Source: Burkholderia latens (GTDB taxonomy: Bacteria > Pseudomonadota > Gammaproteobacteria > Burkholderiales > Burkholderiaceae). From it: a stretch of 44,998 bases of DNA. Under the pieces are notes generated by a model. It was given only the letters and a program-made list of their open reading frames with translations. It did not search any database and was not told the origin of the DNA. The stretch spans positions 1 through 44,998 of the forward strand of contig NZ_CABVPL010000060.1 in assembly GCF_902499045.1 (NCBI RefSeq), in the 5' to 3' direction. A program made the translations under genes and the position numbers. Positions 16,525 to 25,800 of the stretch are shown here, piece after piece. How positions within the stretch are numbered: the first letter of the stretch is position 1; each line of letters opens with the position of its first letter.

Positions 16525-17928
16525 ATGAGCAGCGTTACCGATCCCGGCGCCCGCGCAGGCGCCGCGTCTTTCTTTTCGAAGGAAGCGACCATCGCCCAAC
16601 CCGGTTTTTCGCGATGGTTGGTCCCGCCGGCCGCATTGGCCGTGCATCTGTGCATCGGCCAGGCCTATGCGTTCTCGGTCTTCAACGGCCCGCTCACGAA
16701 AGTGATCGGCATCACCGAATCCACGCCCGACGACTGGTCGCTCACCACGCTCGGCTGGATCTTCTCGCTGTCGATTTTCTTCCTCGGGCTGTCCGCGGCG
16801 TTCGCCGGCAAGTGGCTCGAACGCGTCGGCCCGCGCCGCACGATGTTCACGGCCGCATGCTGCTTCGGCGGCGGCTTCCTGATCTCCGCGCTCGGCGTGA
16901 AGCTGCACCAGATCATGCTGTTGTACATCGGCTACGGCGTGGTCGGCGGCATCGGGCTCGGGCTCGGCTACGTATCGCCGGTGTCCACGCTGATCCGCTG
17001 GTTTCCCGACCGCCGCGGGATGGCGACCGGGATGGCGATCATGGGCTTCGGCGGCGGCGCGATGATCGCCGCGCCGCTGTCGGTCGCGCTGATGAATCAT
17101 TTCAAGAGCGCGACGAGCGTCGGCGTCGCCGAGACGTTCGTCGTGCTCGGCATCGCGTACTTCATCTCGATGTCGATCGGCGCGCTCGCGATCCGCGTGC
17201 CGCCCGCCGGCTGGAAGCCGGCAGGTTGGACGCCGCCCGCGGTGACGAAGCACAAGATGATCACGTCGAATCACGTGCACATCGACCAGGCGCTGAAGAC
17301 GCCGCAGTTCTACCTGATCTGGCTCGTGCTGTTCCTCAACGTGACCGCCGGGATCGGGATCATCGGGCAGGCGTCGGTGATGATTCAGGAGAGCTTCAAG
17401 GGCGCGGTCAGCGCCGCGGCTGCGGCCGGCTTCGTCGGGCTGCTGTCGCTGTTCAACATGGGCGGGCGCTTCGTGTGGGCGTCGGCGTCGGACTGGGTCG
17501 GGCGCAAGAACACGTACTTCATCTTCTTCGCGATGGGCGCGGTGCTGTATTTCTGCGTGCCGCTGTTCGCGGCGTCCGGGCAGATCGCGCTGTTCGTGCT
17601 GACGTTCTGCGTGATCCTGTCGATGTACGGCGGCGGATTTTCGACGGTGCCCGCGTATCTCGCGGACATGTTCGGCACCGCGTACGTCGGCGGCATCCAC
17701 GGCCGGCTGCTGACCGCGTGGGCCGCGGCCGGTATCGCCGGGCCCGTGCTCGTCAACTACATCCGCGCATATGAAGTCGCGCACGGTGTCGTGAAGGCCG
17801 ATGCGTACACGATGACGGTTCACATCATGGCGTCGCTGCTCGTGATCGGTTTCGTCTGCAACCTGTTCGTCAAGCGCGTCGACGAGCGCCATCACATGAC
17901 CGATGCGCAACTCGATGCGGGCAAGTAA
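16525..17928 (+). CDS. Oxalate/formate-type MFS antiporter
   Basis: 467 residues from ATG 16525, with GGAG 10 nt upstream. It has twelve membrane helices, including FSRWLVPPAALAVHLCIGQA, then YAFSVFNGPL and DDWSLTTLGWIFSLSIFFLG. MFS loop motifs are KWLERVGPRRTM and WFPDRRGMATGMAIMGFGGG. The Q-A-Y-A-F-S-V-F segment and overall layout match the OxlT (oxalate/formate antiporter) family, whose Burkholderia members may carry oxalate or other small carboxylates. The gene is followed 17 bp later by a 43-residue single-helix protein, a pairing seen repeatedly for this subfamily. Confidence 0.92.
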   Translation: MSSVTDPGARAGAASFFSKEATIAQPGFSRWLVPPAALAVHLCIGQAYAFSVFNGPLTKVIGITESTPDDWSLTTLGWIFSLSIFFLGLSAAFAGKWLERVGPRRTMFTAACCFGGGFLISALGVKLHQIMLLYIGYGVVGGIGLGLGYVSPVSTLIRWFPDRRGMATGMAIMGFGGGAMIAAPLSVALMNHFKSATSVGVAETFVVLGIAYFISMSIGALAIRVPPAGWKPAGWTPPAVTKHKMITSNHVHIDQALKTPQFYLIWLVLFLNVTAGIGIIGQASVMIQESFKGAVSAAAAAGFVGLLSLFNMGGRFVWASASDWVGRKNTYFIFFAMGAVLYFCVPLFAASGQIALFVLTFCVILSMYGGGFSTVPAYLADMFGTAYVGGIHGRLLTAWAAAGIAGPVLVNYIRAYEVAHGVVKADAYTMTVHIMASLLVIGFVCNLFVKRVDERHHMTDAQLDAGK

Positions 17929-17945
17929 ATTCCGGAGACGCGAAA

Positions 17946-18077
17946 ATGAATGAAACGGTTGCTTCGACTCGCTCGACCAACAAGGCGGTGCTTGCCGTGT
18001 TCTGGCTGTACGTGCTGGTTCCGCTCGCGTGGGGCGTCGTGAATACGCTCACGACCGCGATGAAGCTGTTCGGCTGA
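17946..18077 (+). CDS. Small single-helix protein, MFS transporter small subunit
   Basis: 43 residues: a short polar start (MNETVASTRSTNKA) followed by one hydrophobic helix (VLAVFWLYVLVPLAWGVVNT) and the tail MKLFG. GGAG lies about 9-10 nt upstream of the ATG and only 17 nt separate it from the oxalate/formate-type carrier. Tiny one-helix proteins next to OxlT-like MFS genes are annotated in other Burkholderiales as an MFS small subunit. The role (stability or assembly of the carrier) is not established. Confidence 0.8.
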   Translation: MNETVASTRSTNKAVLAVFWLYVLVPLAWGVVNTLTTAMKLFG

Positions 18078-18229
18078 AGGCGGGGACGGTGCGCGCGCTG
18101 CGGCACGGCGCGCGCACGATCAAAACGGCGGGGCGTCTTCACGGCCGCGCCGGTCGTACCGCGATGGTGCGCACCGGTTTTTACGCGCGAACCTCCCCGT
18201 TTTTCGCTCGACAGCGACGCGAGCGGCCC

Positions 18230-19678
18230 TCAATCGTGCTTGATCGCGATGGTCTTCAGCGCGGTAAAGCCGAGTAACGCCTCGAAGCCTTTCTCGCGGC
18301 CATATCCGCTTGCCTTCACGCCGCCGAACGGCAACTCCACGCCGCCGCCGGCGCCGTAGTTGTTGATGAATACCTGTCCGGCCTGGAGCTTGCGCGCGAG
18401 CCGCAGCGCGCGGGCGCCGTCGCGGGTCCAGACGCCCGCGACGAGGCCGTACTGCGTGCCGTTCGCAAGCGCGACCGCCGCGTCTTCGTCGTCGAACGGC
18501 ATGGCCGCGAGCACCGGGCCGAACACCTCCTCCTGTGCGAGTTCGCTGTCGGGCGGCACGTCGCGGAACAGCACTGCTTCGTGATAGTAGCCGGCGGCCG
18601 ATGCGCCGGCCGCGATGGTGCCGCGCGCCGCCACGCGAATGCCGTCCGCCTGCGCGCGCTCGACGATGGCGCGCACGCGCGCATGCTGCGTGGCATTGAC
18701 GAGCGGCCCCATCTCCAGATTCATCGACGGCGGCCCCGAACGCAGCCGCGCAAATTGCTGCGCAAGACGATCGAGCACACGCTCGTAGACGCTGCGCTGG
18801 ACGAGCAGGCGGCTGCCGGCCGAGCAGGTCTGCCCTGCGTTCTGCACGATCGCGTTGACGATGACGGGCAGCGCCTGGTCGAGATCGGCATCGTCGAACA
18901 GCAATTGCGGCGACTTGCCGCCCAGCTCCAGCACGGCCGGGCAGTGACGCTCGGCGGCCGCGCGGCCGACCAGCGCGCCCGTTCCGGTCGATCCGGTAAA
19001 CGAGATGTGACGAATGCCGGGATTGGCCGACAATGCCGCGCCGGCTTCGCCGCCCAGGCCCGTGACGACGTTGACCGTGCCGGCCGGAAAGCCGACGTCG
19101 GCCGCGATTTCGGCCAGCCGCAGGATGGACAGGCTCGCATCCTCCGCCGGCTTGACCACGCACGCATTGCCGGCGGCGAGCGACGCACCGACCGAGCGGC
19201 CGTAGATCTGCATCGGGTAATTCCACGGAATGATGTGGCCCGTCACGCCGATCGGTTCGCGCACCGTCAATACCGTGAATCCGGCTGTGTAGGGCAGCGT
19301 GTCGCCGTGGAGCTTGTCCACGCACCCGGCGTAGTACTGGAGGTAGCGTGCGAGCACCGCCGCATCCGTGCGCGCGGTGTTCAGCGCCTTGCCGGTGTCG
19401 CGCGCTTCGAGCTGCGCGAGTTCGTCCGCATGTTGCGAGACCGCCGCCGCGTACGCGAACAGCAGGTTGCTGCGCTCGACCGGCGACAGCTTCGCCCACG
19501 GGCCGTCCAGCGTGTCGCCCATCGCGCGCCGGGCCGCGGAAACGGCGCGCTGCACGTCCGTCGCATCGCCGCGCGCGATCGTCGCGAACGGTTCGCCGGT
19601 ACTCGGGTCGATGACGTCGATCCGCTCGCCGGTATTCGGCGCGACGCGCGCGTTGTCGATGTAGTGATCAAATTGCAT
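18230..19678 (-). CDS. NAD(P)-dependent aldehyde dehydrogenase
   Basis: 482 residues. The ALDH superfamily catalytic set is complete: N153 in IIPWNYPMQ, E251 in LELGGKSPQ and C285 in NAGQTCSAGSRLL. The cofactor loop is FTGSTGTGALV. The start ATG has GAGGAA 7 nt upstream, inside the end of the preceding dehydrogenase gene. Three nucleotides separate the two, so they are one operon. It oxidises an aldehyde to the acid in the cytoplasm. Given its neighbours the substrate may be a hydroxy- or semialdehyde of tartrate/malate-type metabolism (inference); resemblance is also high to betaine-aldehyde-type enzymes. Confidence 0.93.
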   Translation of the reverse strand: MQFDHYIDNARVAPNTGERIDVIDPSTGEPFATIARGDATDVQRAVSAARRAMGDTLDGPWAKLSPVERSNLLFAYAAAVSQHADELAQLEARDTGKALNTARTDAAVLARYLQYYAGCVDKLHGDTLPYTAGFTVLTVREPIGVTGHIIPWNYPMQIYGRSVGASLAAGNACVVKPAEDASLSILRLAEIAADVGFPAGTVNVVTGLGGEAGAALSANPGIRHISFTGSTGTGALVGRAAAERHCPAVLELGGKSPQLLFDDADLDQALPVIVNAIVQNAGQTCSAGSRLLVQRSVYERVLDRLAQQFARLRSGPPSMNLEMGPLVNATQHARVRAIVERAQADGIRVAARGTIAAGASAAGYYHEAVLFRDVPPDSELAQEEVFGPVLAAMPFDDEDAAVALANGTQYGLVAGVWTRDGARALRLARKLQAGQVFINNYGAGGGVELPFGGVKASGYGREKGFEALLGFTALKTIAIKHD

Positions 19679-19681
19679 GGG

Positions 19682-20785
19682 TCATTCCTCGATCGATGCG
19701 GGATTCGCGACGGTGTGCGCTATCGCCGCGCCCAGTTCTTCGGTGGTGGCCGTGCCGCCCATGTCGCGGGTGCGCGGGCCGGCGGCGAGCACGGACTCGA
19801 TCGCGCCGACGATTTCGGCGGCCGCGGCTTCGTAGCGCGATTCGCCGCGACCGAGGTGTTGAAGCAACAACGCGGCCGACCAGATCTGACCGATCGGATT
19901 CGCGATCCCGCGGCCGGCGATGTCGGGCGCGGAGCCGTGCACCGGCTCGAACAGCGACGGGAAGCGTCGCTCCGGGTTCAGGTTCGCCGACGGCGCGATG
20001 CCGATCGTGCCGGTGCACGCGGGGCCGAGATCGGACAGGATGTCGCCGAACAGGTTCGACGCGACGACGACGTCGAAGCGATCCGGATTCTGCACGAAGT
20101 GCGCGCACAGTATGTCGATGTGATATTTGCGCGTTTCGATGTCCGGGAACGACCGGGCGATCTCCGCGAGACGCTCGTCCCAGAACGGCATCGTGATCGA
20201 GATGCCGTTGGATTTCGTCGCCGCCGTCAGCTGCTTGCGCGGGCGCGAGCGGGCGAGTTCGAACGCGAACCTGAGCACGCGGTCGACGCCGACGCGCGAG
20301 AAAACCGACTGCTGAACGGCGATCTCGCGGTCGGTCCCGGTAAACATCCGGCCGCCCACCGACGAATACTCGCCTTCCGTGTTCTCGCGCACGACGATGA
20401 AATCGATGTCGCCCGGCTGGCGCCCCGCGAGCGGCGCGGGCACGCCCGGCATCAGGCGGACCGGGCGCAGGTTCACGTATTGATCGAACTCGCGCCGGAT
20501 CTTGATCAGCGATTCCCACACGGCGACGTGGTCCGGCACGATGTCGGGCGCGCCGACCGCCCCGAAGAAAATGGCGTCGTGCGCGCCGATCTGCCGCGCC
20601 CAGTCGGCCGGCATCATCGTGCCGTGGCGAACGTAGTGATCGGTGCACCAGTCGCCGAATTCGTCGAACGCCAGCGGAATGTCGAAGCGGTCGGCGGCCG
20701 CGCGCAGCACGCGCAGGCCTTCGGGCATCACTTCCTTGCCGATGCCGTCGCCGGCGATGACCGCGATGCGGTGCGGGTTCTTCAT
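19682..20785 (-). CDS. Tartrate/D-malate dehydrogenase-like enzyme (isopropylmalate dehydrogenase superfamily)
   Basis: 367 residues from ATG 20785, which begins the family-typical MKNPHRIAVIAGDGIGKEVM; ATGs at 20797 and 20803 are alternatives. It has RENTEGEYSSVGGRMF (substrate and cofactor loop), a metal-binding segment DVVVASNLFGDILSDLGP and the C-terminal EPVHGSAPDIAGRGIANPIG. These define beta-decarboxylating dehydrogenases; the lack of the 3-isopropylmalate signature and the tartrate-like context favour tartrate dehydrogenase/decarboxylase (D-malate dehydrogenase). These enzymes use NAD with Mn2+. It lies upstream of, and is coupled to, the aldehyde dehydrogenase. Confidence 0.88.
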   Translation of the reverse strand: MKNPHRIAVIAGDGIGKEVMPEGLRVLRAAADRFDIPLAFDEFGDWCTDHYVRHGTMMPADWARQIGAHDAIFFGAVGAPDIVPDHVAVWESLIKIRREFDQYVNLRPVRLMPGVPAPLAGRQPGDIDFIVVRENTEGEYSSVGGRMFTGTDREIAVQQSVFSRVGVDRVLRFAFELARSRPRKQLTAATKSNGISITMPFWDERLAEIARSFPDIETRKYHIDILCAHFVQNPDRFDVVVASNLFGDILSDLGPACTGTIGIAPSANLNPERRFPSLFEPVHGSAPDIAGRGIANPIGQIWSAALLLQHLGRGESRYEAAAAEIVGAIESVLAAGPRTRDMGGTATTEELGAAIAHTVANPASIEE

Positions 20786-21087
20786 ATTGGGGGACATCTC
20801 CATGACGAAGCTGGCGTCCCGCACGGGAGGGGGCAGACACGGGGAGGTGCGCGAACCGGACCGCATCGAACTGCTGCGCGGCGGCCTTCGATACGCGACG
20901 CTGCCTCCGATCACCCCGGAGCGCGTCGGCATGTCTCCCGTGTCTCTTCCGTTGCGGTAACCGGCGGACTGTTGAATCTGTCCGTCGAATCTACTGCGTC
21001 GCAAGCGCCGGCAGGAAGTGCGGATCCGTGAACGGGACCTTCGAAAATCTGCAACACGCCGGCGTGCGAGGACGTGCGGCGACGCAG
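20786..21087. other. 302-bp gap upstream of the dehydrogenase operon
   Basis: No gene seen. It lies between the 3' end of a LysR gene and the start of the tartrate/malate dehydrogenase gene on the same strand, so it probably holds that operon's promoter. I found no convincing dyad or terminator. Confidence 0.4.
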
Positions 21088-22014
21088 TCAGTCGTTCGAC
21101 TGCCCGGCTTCACCGGAACCGGCGGCGAGCGAAGGCGGCGCGAACGACGCGAGGAACTCGAACAGCTTGCGCGTCGGCAGCGGCACGGCGCCCGCGCGAA
21201 TGCCGACCGACATGACGCGGTTGGCCCACGGCGCGTCGAGGCGAATGAAGCGCAGGCGCATCGGTTCGCGAAACAGCGCGACCGCGCGCTCTGGCAGGAT
21301 GCCGATGCCTTGCCCTGCCGCGATCAGCCGGCACATGGCTTCGAAGCTCTGCACCTGCACGCGGAAGCGGACCGACTTGCCGAGCAGCGCCGCTTCCCGG
21401 ACGAGCGAACGCGTGAGTTCCGAGCGGTCGTCGAGCGCGACCAGATCGTGGTCGAGCAACGCGCTGAAATCGATCGAGTCGCCGGTGAGCGGATAGTCGT
21501 CGGGCACGACCACGCTGGCCCGATCCATGCAGTAAGGCGCGAGGTGGAGGCCTTCGGTCGCGGTGCGCGACGTGACGATGCCGACGTCCGCGCGGCCTTC
21601 GCGCAGTGCCTGCAGGATGTCGGCGCTTCGCAACTCGCTGATCTGCAGCTTGATGTCGCGATAGCGCTGCGAGAATGCGCGCAGCTGATCGGGAAGATCC
21701 TGGCTGATCGCCGAGATGTTCGCGAACACGCGGACGCGCCCGACCGCGCCTTTCGTATAGTCTGACAGCTCGCTGTAGATTGCATCGGTGCGCAGCAGCA
21801 GGTCGGTCGCGTGGCGCAGCAGCGCTTCGCCGGCAGGCGTGAGCTCGACGCCGGCGACCGTGCGGTTCAGCAGCACCACGCGAAAGTGATGCTCGAGCAG
21901 CGCGATCCGGCGGCTCGCGGTGGAAAGCGACATGTGGGACTGCTGCGCGGCGCGCGACAGGCTGCCGAGCTCGGCTGCACGGACGAACAGGGCGAGGGAC
22001 GTGAGATCGAACAA
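21088..22014 (-). CDS. LysR-family transcriptional regulator
   Basis: 308 residues. The helix-turn-helix is FDLTSLALFVRAAELGSLSR through HMSLSTASRRIALLEHHFRV and LLNRTVAGVELTPAGEAL. The effector domain includes RVRVFANISAISQDLPDQLR and GQGIGILPERAVALF. It is divergent from an ACS-family MFS carrier and upstream, on the same strand, of the dehydrogenase/ALDH pair, so it may control both sides. Confidence 0.93.
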   Translation of the reverse strand: MFDLTSLALFVRAAELGSLSRAAQQSHMSLSTASRRIALLEHHFRVVLLNRTVAGVELTPAGEALLRHATDLLLRTDAIYSELSDYTKGAVGRVRVFANISAISQDLPDQLRAFSQRYRDIKLQISELRSADILQALREGRADVGIVTSRTATEGLHLAPYCMDRASVVVPDDYPLTGDSIDFSALLDHDLVALDDRSELTRSLVREAALLGKSVRFRVQVQSFEAMCRLIAAGQGIGILPERAVALFREPMRLRFIRLDAPWANRVMSVGIRAGAVPLPTRKLFEFLASFAPPSLAAGSGEAGQSND

Positions 22015-22381
22015 GCGCGGGCTCCGATTGAAACTGCGGCCAGTATGTCATCCATCGATGCGCTCGAAGGTGTCGGGCGAAGTGGTGCTAACCCTGACTG
22101 GCCGAGAATGGTGCGCCGCACACCGCGACGGCCGGCGTCGTGCGCACGATCGGCGGCTGGAATCCGGTTTCCGGCGACTTGTGCATTGCACCGCGCGATG
22201 CCGGCCGGCGCATGCGTTCGACATATTCGAAGTGCCGCTTGAAGGATTTCGCATATCGGGCGGGGAGGGCAGCCGGTAGATTCGAACCGTCCCTCGTCGC
22301 ACACACCTATCTGAACAGCGGCTGCATGCACGGCGACGCACGCCTGCACGCGGGACCATCCATGAACTTTCGGAGACAAAC
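22015..22381. other. 367-bp divergent intergenic region
   Basis: No gene supported. Two copies of ATTCGAA (22225-22231 and 22280-22286), each containing a TTCGAA palindrome, lie 55 bp apart upstream of the MFS gene. This is LysR-like two-site spacing, but the sites are short. Confidence 0.4.
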
Positions 22382-23710
22382 GTGGAAATCGACGCGACCT
22401 GCAACCCGGGCGGCCTCGCAGCCCCGGCATCGGCGCACGACCTCGCACAGGAGGACCGGATCTTTCGTCGGCTTGCGTTGCAAATTCTGCCGATCCTGAT
22501 GTTCGCGTACGTCACGTCGTATATCGACCGCGTGAACGTCAGCTTCGCCAAACTGCAGATGAGCCAGCATCTGGGCTTTTCGGATGCGGTGTTCGGTTTC
22601 GGCGCCGGGATATTCTTTCTCGGTTACGTGATCTTCGAGGTGCCGAGCAACATGCTGCTGGTGCGCGTCGGGCCGCGCCGCTGGATCACGCGGATCGTCG
22701 TGTCGTGGGGCGTCGTTTCGGGACTGACGGCGTTCGTGTCCACGCCGATGCAGTTCTACGTGATGCGCTTTCTGCTCGGCGTCGCCGAGGCCGGCTTCAT
22801 TCCGGCCATCGTGCTCTACATGGCGCAGTCGTTCCCTGGCCGGCGGCGCGCGCGGATCCTGTCGATGTTCTATGCGGCGCTCGCACTGGCCGGGTTGATC
22901 GGGTCGCCGCTGACCGGCTTCATCCTTCAGTATTTCGACGGCGCGATGCAGATCCCGGGCTGGAAATGGATCTTCATCCTCGAGGCGCTGCCGGCATTCC
23001 TGGCTGCGTTCTACGTATGGAAGGGCCTCGACGACGACGTGACGCGCAGCGAGCGCTTCTCGCACGCGGAGCGCGCGATCCTGGCGCGCGTGCTGGCGCA
23101 GGATCGTGCGACGACCGAGTCGGTCGGTCATCGCGGCCTGTTCTCGAGCTGGCTCGTATGGGCGTTCTGCGTGATCTACTTCCTCGACGTGTTCGCGATT
23201 TACGGCTATACATTCTGGGCGCCGACGATGATCAAGCAGATGGGCATCGGCAGCGACTTCGCCATCGGCTTGCTCGCCGCGCTGCCGAACGCGGTGGCCG
23301 TGGTCGTGATGGTCCTGTTCGGACGCAGCGCTGACCGGCGCGGTGCGCGGCGGCTGCACGTCGCCGCGCTGCTGCTGATGGGCGCGACCGGGCTCGGGCT
23401 GTCGGTCGTCTGGCACGATCAGCTGTGGCTCGGGATGTTCGCGTTGTGCATCGCGAACGCGGGGCTCATCTCGTTTCCGCCGCTGTTCTGGAGCATGCCG
23501 ACCGCAGCGCTCGGCAGCGCGTCGGTATCGATGGGCATCGCGGTGATCAGCTCGTTCGGCAACCTCGGCGGCTTCTTCGGGCCGTACGCGGTCGGCTACC
23601 TGAAGCAGATGTCGGGCAGTCTCGCCGCGCCGCTATTCGTGATGGTCGCGTGCCTGCTGCTCGGCATCGTCCTGACGATGCTGCTGCCGGCGCGGCGGGT
23701 CGACCGGTAA
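22382..23710 (+). CDS. ACS-family MFS transporter (tartrate/organic anion type)
   Basis: 442 residues from GTG 22382, with GGAG 6 nt upstream. Twelve helices. The first, ILPILMFAYVTSYIDRVNVS followed by FAKLQM, carries the anion:cation symporter signature (YIDRVNVSFA), and FFLGYVIFEVPSNMLL is typical of that family. ACS carriers import tartrate, glucarate, galactonate, 4-hydroxyphenylacetate and similar acids with protons. Its position next to tartrate/malate dehydrogenase and semialdehyde reductase genes favours a hydroxy-dicarboxylate. It is followed 57 bp later by the reductase gene. Confidence 0.93.
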   Translation: MEIDATCNPGGLAAPASAHDLAQEDRIFRRLALQILPILMFAYVTSYIDRVNVSFAKLQMSQHLGFSDAVFGFGAGIFFLGYVIFEVPSNMLLVRVGPRRWITRIVVSWGVVSGLTAFVSTPMQFYVMRFLLGVAEAGFIPAIVLYMAQSFPGRRRARILSMFYAALALAGLIGSPLTGFILQYFDGAMQIPGWKWIFILEALPAFLAAFYVWKGLDDDVTRSERFSHAERAILARVLAQDRATTESVGHRGLFSSWLVWAFCVIYFLDVFAIYGYTFWAPTMIKQMGIGSDFAIGLLAALPNAVAVVVMVLFGRSADRRGARRLHVAALLLMGATGLGLSVVWHDQLWLGMFALCIANAGLISFPPLFWSMPTAALGSASVSMGIAVISSFGNLGGFFGPYAVGYLKQMSGSLAAPLFVMVACLLLGIVLTMLLPARRVDR

Positions 23711-23767
23711 CGGCAATCCATTTCGTCGCGGCGCTGCGCCGCGGCGGCATCTTTTGACGGGAATGAC

Positions 23768-24670
23768 ATGAAACAGCAGATTGGCCTGATCGGCGTGGGT
23801 TTGATGGGGCATGGTATTGCGCGCAACGTGCTGAAGCACGGCTATCCGCTCACGGTGGTCGAGCATCCGGGCAACCAGCCGCTCGACGAACTGCTGCGCG
23901 GCGGCGTGCGGACCGTGCGGACCGCGCGCGAGCTCGCCGCGCAAGCGGACGTCGTGATCCTGTGCGTGACGGGTTCGCCCGAAGTGGAAGCGGTACTCAC
24001 CGGTGACGACGGCGTGCTGGCCGGCCTGAAGGACAACGCGATCGTCGTCGATTGTTCGACCGCCGTGCCCGAGTCGACCGTCCGCATGGCGCGGCTTGTC
24101 GACGCGGCGGGCGGGCGCTTCGTCGACGCGCCGATGACGCGCGGCGCGAGGGAGGCGCACGAAGGCCGGCTGAACCTGCTGGTCGGCGCGACGCCGGGGT
24201 TGTTCGCGGAGATCAGGCCGGTTCTCGCGTGCTTCGCGGAAAACATCACGCGTGTCGGCGACGTCGGGGCCGGCCACAGCATGAAGCTTCTGCATAACTA
24301 CGTTTCGCTCGGCACCATCGCGCTGCTGTCGGAAGCCGTCGCGTGCGCGAAGCGTTCAGGCGTGGACGTCGCGGTGCTCGCCGATGTGCTCGCCACCGGC
24401 GGTGGCGGCGGCGCCGCGCTGAACCGGCTGCGTCCGTTCCTGGAGACCGGCGACACGTCCGCGCTGCCGTTCCATATGGCGAATGCGCTGAAGGATCTGT
24501 CGTACTACTCGGCGATGGCCGAAGGCGTCGACGCGGCCCATGCGATCGCGGCGGCCGTCACGGATACGTACCGCGATGCCGTTGCCGGCGCCGGTGCGCA
24601 TTGTCCCGTGCTGAAATTGTCCGATGTGCTGATGGCGGCGCCTGCGCGCGACGACGGCGCGTCGTCTTGA
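23768..24670 (+). CDS. 3-hydroxyisobutyrate dehydrogenase-family reductase (tartronate-semialdehyde-reductase-like)
   Basis: 300 residues. The NAD(P)-binding motif is GLIGVGLMGHGIARN (6-20). The substrate loop is DAPMTRGAREAHEGRLNLLV, a variant of the DAPVSGG signature, and the catalytic lysine is K173 in GAGHSMKLLHNY. The family includes 3-hydroxyisobutyrate dehydrogenase, tartronate semialdehyde reductase (GarR) and related beta-hydroxyacid dehydrogenases. Co-orientation with the ACS carrier suggests that it reduces or oxidises an intermediate of the imported acid. The M-T-R in place of V-S-G in the substrate loop suggests specificity different from canonical GarR. Confidence 0.9.
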   Translation: MKQQIGLIGVGLMGHGIARNVLKHGYPLTVVEHPGNQPLDELLRGGVRTVRTARELAAQADVVILCVTGSPEVEAVLTGDDGVLAGLKDNAIVVDCSTAVPESTVRMARLVDAAGGRFVDAPMTRGAREAHEGRLNLLVGATPGLFAEIRPVLACFAENITRVGDVGAGHSMKLLHNYVSLGTIALLSEAVACAKRSGVDVAVLADVLATGGGGGAALNRLRPFLETGDTSALPFHMANALKDLSYYSAMAEGVDAAHAIAAAVTDTYRDAVAGAGAHCPVLKLSDVLMAAPARDDGASS

Positions 24671-24906
24671 TCGAGCGCGCGGCCGTGCGTGCTCGGTACG
24701 GCCGAACCGACGTCGAGCGAAGCAGCACGCGTCGTGCTCGTCGGTATCGCGTGCCGCTGTGCCGCAAGCACATGGCCACGGCGGCACGTTCCGCGCATGA
24801 CGGCTTGGCTGCGTGCTCCACGCCGGGCGCATGGACTGCGCCGGTGGCGTCGCTGGTCGGCCGGCGTGCGGCTTGCCGGCATCCCGCTCGTCGCGCGCCC
24901 CGTCGA

Positions 24907-25641
24907 TCAGCGCAGCGGCGCGACCGACGCGCCCGTGATCCCGTGCCGCCGCAGCGACTCCGCAACGAAGCCCGACGCCTTCATCTCGTCGACAAATTCG
25001 CCGAGGAACGCGGCCGCCGCCGCGCCGCGGCTCTTCGGCACACCCATCGCCTGACGGATCACCATGAAGCGCTCGCCGAGCAGGCGCAGGCCCGGCGTGT
25101 TCGCCGCATCGGTTTCGAGTTGCTGCTTGACACCCGCGGCGACTTCGAGCTGCTGTTCGACGAACGTCGGCACGACCGCCTGCGACGTCGGTGCGCGCAC
25201 GATCTGCGCGGCCTTCAGCTCGCGCGTGAGGAACAGGTCGTATGCACTGCCGTTGCCGACGGCCACGCGATTGTGCGGTTGATCGACGTCCGCATTGGTC
25301 CGGATCGGCGAATCGTCGCGCACGAGATAGAAGCCTTCGATCAGCACGTAGGGCTCGGTGAACGCGACCGTTTCGCCGCGCAGCGGATCGACCGCGAAGA
25401 AGCCGAAATCCGCGCGCTCGTCGGTCAGCGCCTGCACGGACTTGCCGGCCGTATCGAACACGACGAGCTCGAGCTCGGCCGACAGCCGTTCGGCGAACGC
25501 ACGCGCGAGATCGATCGACACGCCGAACGGTTCGCCGGTCGCAGCGTCGCGATTCGCGAGGATCGGGTTGCCGAGATTGATCGACGCGCGCAGCGTGCCG
25601 GTCGGCGTGAATGCGGAGAGGATGGAAGAGTCGATGGGCAT
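24907..25641 (-). CDS. Periplasmic-binding-protein-fold protein lacking a signal peptide
   Basis: 244 residues from ATG 25641 (MPIDSSILSAFTPTGTLRAS). The SBP_bac_3 amino-acid-binding fold is clear: LRASINLGNPILANRDAATG, then GVSIDLARAFAERLSAELEL, ADFGFFAVDPLRGETVAFTE and YVLIEGFYLVRDD. No hydrophobic signal sequence precedes it; the ATG falls directly at the fold, and the upstream in-frame extension to 25752 is not signal-like. No ABC permease or ATPase gene is adjacent. It may be a cytoplasmic enzyme of the PheC/dehydratase kind, a ligand sensor, or a binding protein that lost export. Confidence 0.85.
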   Translation of the reverse strand: MPIDSSILSAFTPTGTLRASINLGNPILANRDAATGEPFGVSIDLARAFAERLSAELELVVFDTAGKSVQALTDERADFGFFAVDPLRGETVAFTEPYVLIEGFYLVRDDSPIRTNADVDQPHNRVAVGNGSAYDLFLTRELKAAQIVRAPTSQAVVPTFVEQQLEVAAGVKQQLETDAANTPGLRLLGERFMVIRQAMGVPKSRGAAAAAFLGEFVDEMKASGFVAESLRRHGITGASVAPLR

Positions 25642-25800
25642 GGCAGGGCTCGTGAATATCGAATGCGCCGGTGAACTTGGCACTCGCCGGCCAAGGTGTG
25701 ACGCGGAAAGATCGAGCGTGGCGTTTCGCCGATCATCGAGAGGCAATCGCAAGCAGCGTCACGCGATTGCGTTCGGATATCGGTTCGTTCTTCGCCGCGA

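Noticed and set aside
16360-17910. 516-codon minus-strand frame opposite the oxalate/formate-type carrier
   Set aside because: Low complexity (Arg/His/Asp/Glu) and no family similarity; mirror of the carrier gene.
18581-21031. 816-codon plus-strand frame opposite ALDH and dehydrogenase genes
   Set aside because: Spans two clear enzyme genes on the other strand and the intergenic gap; composition is of the shadow type.
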